Of a stretch of 44,780 nt of DNA, positions 39,814 to 44,780 are shown piece by piece (position 1 is the stretch's first letter; every line of letters starts with the position of its first letter). This DNA is from Solirubrobacter ginsenosidimutans (lineage in GTDB: Bacteria; Actinomycetota; Thermoleophilia; Solirubrobacterales; Solirubrobacteraceae), in contig NZ_JAPDOD010000065.1 of the NCBI RefSeq assembly GCF_027587205.1, positions 1 through 44,780 on the forward strand, read 5' to 3'. The translations under genes were made by a program, and so were the position numbers. The notes below the pieces were generated by a model, which saw nothing but the letters and a program-made list of their open reading frames with translations, was not told where the DNA came from and searched no databases.

Positions 39814-41031
39814 ATGACCGAGGTCAACTGGGGCGGGAACCTCCGCTACCGCGCCGAGGCCATCCAGCGGCCGGCGTCGCTGGACGAGCTGCGCGAGATC
39901 GTCGCCGCCGCGGAGCAGATCCAGGTGCTCGGCTCGCGGCACTCGTTCAACGCGATCGCCGACGGCGAGCAGCTGGTCTCGCTCGCCGGCCTGCCCGCGG
40001 ACGTCGTGGTCGAGGACGGCGCGGTGTCGTGCAACGCGGGGCTGACGTACGGCGAGCTCGCCGTCGAGCTGGACCGGCGCGGGCTCGCGCTGCACAACCT
40101 CGCGTCGCTGCCGCACATCTCGGTCGCGGGGGCGATCGCCACGGGGACGCACGGCTCCGGTGACGGCAACGGCAACCTCGCGACCGCGGTGCGCGCGGTC
40201 GAGCTGCTGACTTCGACCGGCGACGTCGTGCGGCTCGCGCGGGGCGACGACGACTTCGACGGCGTGGTCGTGGGGCTGGGCGCGGTGTGCGCCGTCACGC
40301 GGGTCACGCTCGACGTGCGGCCCGCGTTCGAGATCCGCCAGCAGGTCTTCGAAGGGCTCTCGTGGGAGGCGCTCGACGAGCATTTCGACGCGATCACCGC
40401 CGCCGGGTACAGCGTCAGCGCCTTCACCCGCTGGGGGGCGGCGGTCGATGCGGTGTGGGTGAAGAGCCGCGACGCCGTCACGGAGCTGTTCGACGCGCGG
40501 CCCGCGACGCTCGAGCGCCACCCGATCATCGGCCTGGACCCGGTCAACGCGACCCCCCAGCTCGGCGTTCCCGGCCCGTGGTGGGATCGGCTCCCGCACT
40601 TCCGCCTGGGCTTCACGCCGTCCAACGGCGAGGAGATCCAGAGCGAGTACCTGCTGCCGCGCGAGCACGCGCGTGCGGCGTTTGCGGTCATGCGCGGGCT
40701 CGCGGACCAGATCGCGCCGATCCTGCAGATCTGCGAGATCCGCACGATCGCCGCCGACGGCCTCTGGATGAGCCCGATGTACGAAAGAGACACCGTCGCA
40801 CTGCACTTCACGTGGGTGCGCGATCAGGAGGCGGTCGAGCGCGCGGTGGGGCTGCTGGAGGATGCACTGGCGCCGTTCGATCCGCGCCCGCACTGGGGCA
40901 AGGTCTTCCGCAGCGCCCCGCCGTACCCGCGTGGCGCCGACTTCCTCGCCCTGCGCGATCGCTACGACCCGCGCGGCGCCTTCCGCAACGCCTGGTTCAG
41001 CGCAGCGACCGCCCCGCAACGCGCCCGCTGA
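39814..41031 (+). CDS. FAD-linked alditol oxidase-like protein
   Basis: A 405-residue VAO-family flavoprotein. Residues 1-170 form the FAD domain with GSRHSFNAIAD, where His43 is the likely covalent FAD attachment site as in Streptomyces alditol oxidase (His46), and GAIATGTHGSGDGNGNL. The C-terminal part carries substrate-domain residues (ICEIRTIAADGLWMSP, HWGKVF). It oxidises the terminal carbon of xylitol or sorbitol, or an aldonolactone, with release of hydrogen peroxide. The adjacent ROK repressor supports a sugar alcohol substrate. Its 3' end overlaps the convergent FAD dehydrogenase by 35 bases. Confidence 0.9.
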   Translation: MTEVNWGGNLRYRAEAIQRPASLDELREIVAAAEQIQVLGSRHSFNAIADGEQLVSLAGLPADVVVEDGAVSCNAGLTYGELAVELDRRGLALHNLASLPHISVAGAIATGTHGSGDGNGNLATAVRAVELLTSTGDVVRLARGDDDFDGVVVGLGAVCAVTRVTLDVRPAFEIRQQVFEGLSWEALDEHFDAITAAGYSVSAFTRWGAAVDAVWVKSRDAVTELFDARPATLERHPIIGLDPVNATPQLGVPGPWWDRLPHFRLGFTPSNGEEIQSEYLLPREHARAAFAVMRGLADQIAPILQICEIRTIAADGLWMSPMYERDTVALHFTWVRDQEAVERAVGLLEDALAPFDPRPHWGKVFRSAPPYPRGADFLALRDRYDPRGAFRNAWFSAATAPQRAR

Positions 41032-42628
41032 ACAGACAGCCGCCGAGGAAGGTTCCCTCGAGCGCGCGGTAGCCGTGCATCCCGCCGCCGCCGAAACCGG
41101 CGACCTCACCCGCGGCGTACAGGCCTTCAACGGGCTCGCCGCCCGCGTTCAGGACGCGGCCGGAGAGGTCGGTGTGCAGGCCGCCGAGGGTCTTGCGGGT
41201 GAGGATGTGCAGCTTGACCGCGATCAGCGGGCCGGCGGCGGGGTCGAGCAGCTTGTGCGGCGTCGCCACCCGCGTCAGCCGATCGCTGAGGTAGCGCCGC
41301 GCGCCGTGGATCGCGGTGACCTGCAGGTCCTTCGTGTACGGGTTGTCCATCTCGCGGTCGCGGGCGACGACCTCGGCGGTGACGGTTTCAGGGTCCAGCA
41401 GCGGCGTGTCGGTCAGGCGGTTCATCCCCTCGACCAGCGTGCGCAGGTCGTTGGAGACGACGAAGTCCGCCCCGTGGCGCTTGAACGCCTCCACCGGGGG
41501 CGGCGCGCCCGAGCCGACGCGCGTGCGCAGCAACTGTCGGATGCTCTTGCCGGTCACGTCCGGGTTCTGCTCGGAGCCCGAGAGCGCGAACTCCTTCTCG
41601 ATGATCTTCTGCGTGAGCACGAACCAGGTGTGGTCGTGGCCGGTGCGCGTGATGTGGGCGAGCGTGCCGAGGGTGTCGAAGCCGGGGAAGAGCGGGACGG
41701 GCAGGCGGGTGCCGGCGGCGTCGAGCCAGAGCGACGACGGGCCGGGGAGGATGCGGATGCCGTGCAGCGGCCAGATCGGGTCCCAGTTGCGGATGCCCTC
41801 GGTGTAGTGCCACATCCGGTCGGGGTGGATGATCGCGCCGCCCGCGTCGGCGGTGATCTGGAGCATGCGTCCGTCGACGTGGGCGGGAACGCCGGAGATC
41901 ATGTTCTGCGGCGGCTTCCCGAGCCGCGACGGCCAGTTGCGGCGGACGAGCTCGTGGTTGCCGCCGATCCCGCCGCTGGTCACGATCACCGCGCCCGCCC
42001 GCAGGTCGAAGGAACCCACTTCGTCGCGGTTGGAGGCGGCGCCCCGCGCGCAGGCGTCCGGGGCGAGGATGGTCCCCGCGACGCCGTCGACCGCACCCGC
42101 CGTCACGGTCAGGGCGTCGACCCGGTGGCGGAACCGGAGCGCCGCCCCGCCCGCCGCCCGCACCCGCCGCTCGAACGGCTCGACCACGCCCGGCCCGGTG
42201 CCCCACGTCAGGTGAAAGCGCGGCACCGAGTTGCCGTGCCCGATCGCGCCGTACCCGCCGCGCTCCGCCCAGCCCACGTTCGGCACCCACTTCACGCCCA
42301 TCGCGCTCAGCCACGCCCGCTTCTCGCCCGCCGCGAAGTCCACGTAGGCCTCGGCCCAGCGGCGCGGCCAGAGGTCGTCCGGCCGGTCGAAGCCCGCCGT
42401 GCCGAGCCAGTCCTGCCAGGCCAGCTCATGCGAGTCTTTGATCCGCAGACGGCGCTGCTCCGGACTATCCACCATGAAGAGCCCGCCCAGGGACCAGAAC
42501 GCCTGGCCGCCGAGTGACGCCTCGGGCTCCTGCTCGACGAGGATGACCCGCTTGCCCGCCTCGGTCAGCTCGGCGGTCGCGACGAGCCCCGCCAGCCCGC
42601 CGCCCACGACGATCACATCGGCGTCCAT
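40997..42628 (-). CDS. FAD-dependent dehydrogenase (fumarate reductase/KstD-like)
   Basis: A 543-residue flavoprotein. VIVVGGGLAGLVATAELTEAG is the FAD site and LGGQAFWSLGGLFMVD the following loop. GGLHTDLSGRVLNAGGEPVEGLYAAGEVAGFGGGGMHG at the C-terminus (split here by function: glycine-rich flavin contacts) is typical of the fumarate reductase/ketosteroid dehydrogenase superfamily. Family members introduce C=C bonds in steroids or reduce fumarate-like acids. No membrane or haem domain is present, so it is probably a soluble cytoplasmic enzyme. The substrate is unknown. The ATG lies only 6 bases from the divergent SDR start. Confidence 0.88.
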   Translation of the reverse strand: MDADVIVVGGGLAGLVATAELTEAGKRVILVEQEPEASLGGQAFWSLGGLFMVDSPEQRRLRIKDSHELAWQDWLGTAGFDRPDDLWPRRWAEAYVDFAAGEKRAWLSAMGVKWVPNVGWAERGGYGAIGHGNSVPRFHLTWGTGPGVVEPFERRVRAAGGAALRFRHRVDALTVTAGAVDGVAGTILAPDACARGAASNRDEVGSFDLRAGAVIVTSGGIGGNHELVRRNWPSRLGKPPQNMISGVPAHVDGRMLQITADAGGAIIHPDRMWHYTEGIRNWDPIWPLHGIRILPGPSSLWLDAAGTRLPVPLFPGFDTLGTLAHITRTGHDHTWFVLTQKIIEKEFALSGSEQNPDVTGKSIRQLLRTRVGSGAPPPVEAFKRHGADFVVSNDLRTLVEGMNRLTDTPLLDPETVTAEVVARDREMDNPYTKDLQVTAIHGARRYLSDRLTRVATPHKLLDPAAGPLIAVKLHILTRKTLGGLHTDLSGRVLNAGGEPVEGLYAAGEVAGFGGGGMHGYRALEGTFLGGCLFSGRVAGRSLR

Positions 42629-42634
42629 CGCCCC

Positions 42635-43549
42635 ATGGTGACGAAGCTCGTGGACACCCTCCTGGATCGGACGCTGATCGGCTACAGCAAGGTCGGCTAT
42701 GCCGCTCGGAGCCGCGGGTTCGCGCCGTTGCCCCGGCTGGACGGCAAAGTCGTGATCGTCACTGGCGCGCGGGTGGGTCTCGGGCGGGCGACGGTCGAGG
42801 GGCTCGCCGCGCTCGGTGCGACGGTCCACATGGTCGTCCGCGGCCGCGAGGCGGGGGAGACGGTGCGTGATGAGATCGTCCTTGCGCAGCCGGGCGCCGA
42901 CATCATCGTCGACGAGCTCGACGTGAGCCTGCTGGCGAACGTGCGCGCGTACGCGGCGGCGTGGAAGGGACCGCTCTACGCCGTCGTCCACAACGCGGGG
43001 GTGATGCCGCCCGAGCGGGTGGAGACCGCCGAGGGCCACGAGCTGACGCTCGCCACCCACGTGCTCGGGCCCCACGAGCTGACTTCGCGTCTGCCGGCCA
43101 CGGACCGCAGCATCTGGGTCTCCTCGGGCGGCATGTACGCGCAGAAGCTCAAGGTCGACGACCTCGAGTATCTGGTCGGCGACTACAAGCCGGTGACGGC
43201 GTACGCGCGGACCAAGCGGATGCAGGTCGTGCTGGCGCAGGAGTGGGCCAAGCGGCTGCCCTCCGGCGTGGTCCACGCGGTCCACCCCGGCTGGGTCGAC
43301 ACGCCCGGCATCGCCGACGGGCTGCCGGGCTTCAAGAAGCTCACGGGCCGGATCCTGCGCACGCCCGCGCAGGGCGCCGACACCACGGTGTGGCTCGTCG
43401 CGGCGCGCGAACCGGGGGAGAGCACCGGCCGCTTCTGGCACGACCGGGTGGCGCGGCCGGAGCACTACACGCGCCTCACGCGCGAGTCCTCGGCCGACCG
43501 CCGCGCCCTCTGGATCGCCGTCGAAAGGACATCCGAGGCGTCTGCTTGA
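42635..43549 (+). CDS. Short-chain dehydrogenase (DHRS12-like)
   Basis: A 304-residue SDR. An N-terminal extension (LLDRTLIGYSKVGYAARS) characteristic of DHRS12-like proteins precedes the cofactor site VVIVTGARVGLGRATVEGL, then HNAGVM, the catalytic Ser in WVSSGG and YARTK for the Tyr/Lys pair. It probably acts on a lipid-like or steroid-like substrate, which would fit the divergent FAD dehydrogenase. The ATG at 42635 is kept because the family extension starts right there. The ParB-domain gene follows without a gap. Confidence 0.9.
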   Translation: MVTKLVDTLLDRTLIGYSKVGYAARSRGFAPLPRLDGKVVIVTGARVGLGRATVEGLAALGATVHMVVRGREAGETVRDEIVLAQPGADIIVDELDVSLLANVRAYAAAWKGPLYAVVHNAGVMPPERVETAEGHELTLATHVLGPHELTSRLPATDRSIWVSSGGMYAQKLKVDDLEYLVGDYKPVTAYARTKRMQVVLAQEWAKRLPSGVVHAVHPGWVDTPGIADGLPGFKKLTGRILRTPAQGADTTVWLVAAREPGESTGRFWHDRVARPEHYTRLTRESSADRRALWIAVERTSEASA

Positions 43550-44668
43550 GTGCCTCGGCCGATGTCCGTAGACAAGCTCCAAGAAGCCGAAGAAGCAGTC
43601 GCGCAGATGCGCGAGGAGGAGGCCCGCAAGGCGCGTGAGGCGCTGGGCGAGGACCTGCGCCGGCCGCCCGTGGCCGACACCGCGAGCAAGGCACACCGCC
43701 TGATCACCGCGCGCCTGGACCAGGTGCGGGTGATGAGCAACATGCGCACGGGCGCGCTCGAGGACCTGCACGAGCTGGCCGTCTCGATCCGCGAGACGGG
43801 GCTGCTCTCACCGCCGCTGGTGCGCGAGACCGGCGACGAGGCGGTGCCGTACGAGCTGCTCGCGGGACAGCGGCGCTACGCCGCGCTGCGGCTGATCGAC
43901 CAGGCCGACGGCGAGGACTCCGACTGGCGCTTCACGGTCGTGGACGGCATCTCCCGCCGCGAGGCGCTGTCGATGCAGTTCGCCGAGAACTTCCACCAGA
44001 GCAAGCCCGAGCCGGTCCAGTTCGCGCGCGCCGCGCGGCTGATCATGGCCGAGGACCCGTCGCTGACCGCCGCCGAGGTCTCGCGCATCGTGGGTGCGCC
44101 GCCGGCCTGGACGCGCAAGGCACTCCGCCTGCTCGAGCTGCCGGACGCGATCGTCGAGCGGGTGGAGAGCGGCGACCTCTCGTTCACCGCCGCCGACTTC
44201 GTCCGCCGCGCCGTCGCCCGCGGCGACGTCACCGCCGAGAAGGCCGAGGAACTCGTCGAAGAGCACGCCAACGGCGCACTGAGCGGCATCGAGCTCAAGT
44301 ACGGCGTCGGCTACGTCCCACCGCCGCCGGAGAACTACGAGGAGGTCTCCGACCGGCTGGACGCCGCGCGCCGCGAAGCCGCCCACGCCCCGCGCGAAGA
44401 CCGCGACGACTACGACCCGTCCGAGCCCGCGCGCGAGCCCTCGTACTCCGCGCCGCCCTCGCAGACCTCAGCGCCGCGGATCGGCGACGCCGACCTCGAC
44501 GGCTACGTCCTCGGCGCCTTCCTCTTCCACTCCGCGACCGATCGCTCGCGCAAGCTGCTCCGGATCGCGGGCGAGGCCGACGCCCACGAGTACGCCCGCT
44601 CTCTGCACCCCCACGAACGCCTCGCGGCCCTGCGGTCGCTCGCGCGCGAAGTGATCGAGAGCGCCTAG
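43550..44668 (+). CDS. ParB/Spo0J-like nuclease-domain protein
   Basis: A 372-residue protein. After a charged coiled-coil-like N-terminus (LQEAEEAVAQMREEEARKAR), residues about 60-140 form the ParB N-terminal domain (LAVSIRETGLLSPPLV, ELLAGQRRYAALRLI in the GERR position, and QFAENFHQSKPEPV). A HTH/KorB-like region follows (LTAAEVSRIVGAPPAWTRKA) with an acidic, Pro-rich C-terminus. No parA gene or parS-like site is visible, so it may be an orphan regulator rather than a segregation protein. GTG 43550 directly follows the SDR stop; ATG 43562 is an alternative start. Confidence 0.82.
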   Translation: MPRPMSVDKLQEAEEAVAQMREEEARKAREALGEDLRRPPVADTASKAHRLITARLDQVRVMSNMRTGALEDLHELAVSIRETGLLSPPLVRETGDEAVPYELLAGQRRYAALRLIDQADGEDSDWRFTVVDGISRREALSMQFAENFHQSKPEPVQFARAARLIMAEDPSLTAAEVSRIVGAPPAWTRKALRLLELPDAIVERVESGDLSFTAADFVRRAVARGDVTAEKAEELVEEHANGALSGIELKYGVGYVPPPPENYEEVSDRLDAARREAAHAPREDRDDYDPSEPAREPSYSAPPSQTSAPRIGDADLDGYVLGAFLFHSATDRSRKLLRIAGEADAHEYARSLHPHERLAALRSLAREVIESA

Positions 44669-44780
44669 CGCGCTTGCCGCCGGCCGGCCCGCGCGGCGAC
44701 GGGCAGGCCCGGCCTGCGCCGGGCCGCGCCGCGCAGAGCCGGGCCTGCGCTGCGCCGCGCCGTCCCTGCGCCGGGCTGCG
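44669..44780. repeat. GC-only imperfect tandem repeat at the window edge
   Basis: Variants of ccTGCGCcGGGCcGCGCCGCG recur about every 25 bases (near 44713, 44744 and 44765). The block starts shortly after the ParB-type gene stop and leaves the window. It could be a terminator cluster or an expandable repeat; no gene is seen. Confidence 0.55.

Overview
The window looks like a chromosomal segment of a high-GC actinobacterium, most probably a soil member of the Solirubrobacterales (Thermoleophilia). This placement is an inference: G/C dominates third codon positions, there are many sigma factors and GntR/TetR regulators, and GTG and apparently leaderless starts are common. No rRNA, tRNA or marker gene is present to prove it. 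About 48 genes are packed on both strands, many with overlapping stop or start codons. I saw no phage, insertion-sequence transposase or CRISPR array.

Layout. 1-6688: a FadR-type GntR regulator faces an apparent operon for lactam/keto-acid catabolism (pxpA, fused pxpBC, SDR, zinc MDR dehydrogenase, HpaI-type aldolase), followed by proC. 6693-13191: a C39-like papain-fold protein, a repeat element, an aldo/keto reductase with divergent TetR, a small Cys-rich protein, a Tat-exported TIM-barrel protein and a flavoprotein disulfide-reductase homologue. 13281-15567: dgdA and a divergent LysR gene (dgdR arrangement). 15564-17051: an RHH-GAF sensor gene translationally coupled to a sigma-B/F-type sigma factor, behind a sigma-B-like promoter. 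17135-19497: a glutamine-synthetase-like enzyme and an amidohydrolase, the two halves of eukaryotic FluG. 19553-24643: an FG-GAP secreted protein, a discrete acyltransferase, a PAAR tip protein, a fluoroacetate-dehalogenase homologue, and a second sigma factor with a STAS antagonist.

24644-25808 is a repeat-rich island with two hairpin repeats, a shared 24-mer, a coding remnant, a terminal-inverted-repeat element and two tiny membrane or secreted peptides. 25809-28873: GntR, an ECF41-type sigma factor facing its NmrA-like partner across a strikingly symmetric double promoter, and an RTX-like secreted protein. 28877-35573: an AKR/Gfo-Idh-MocA/unknown operon, a divergent FadR-type regulator, and a three-domain indolepyruvate ferredoxin oxidoreductase. 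35584-36823: a TetR gene bracketed by two copies of its probable operator, then an F420-reductase-like gene. 36820-37334 is the largest repeat element, fitted exactly between two convergent TAG stop codons. 37331-44668: a membrane-anchored sigma-2 protein with an eroded sigma-4 region, a ROK repressor, an alditol-oxidase homologue, a large FAD dehydrogenase, an SDR and a ParB-domain protein.

The most unusual signals are: a non-coding repeat family whose ends are CTAG and coincide with gene stop codons; the membrane-tethered sigma-2 protein; the symmetric ECF41 promoter pair; the RHH-GAF/sigma module; and a 25-residue membrane peptide gene with its own ribosome binding site and hairpin. All functions are assigned by reading motifs; no database search was run.
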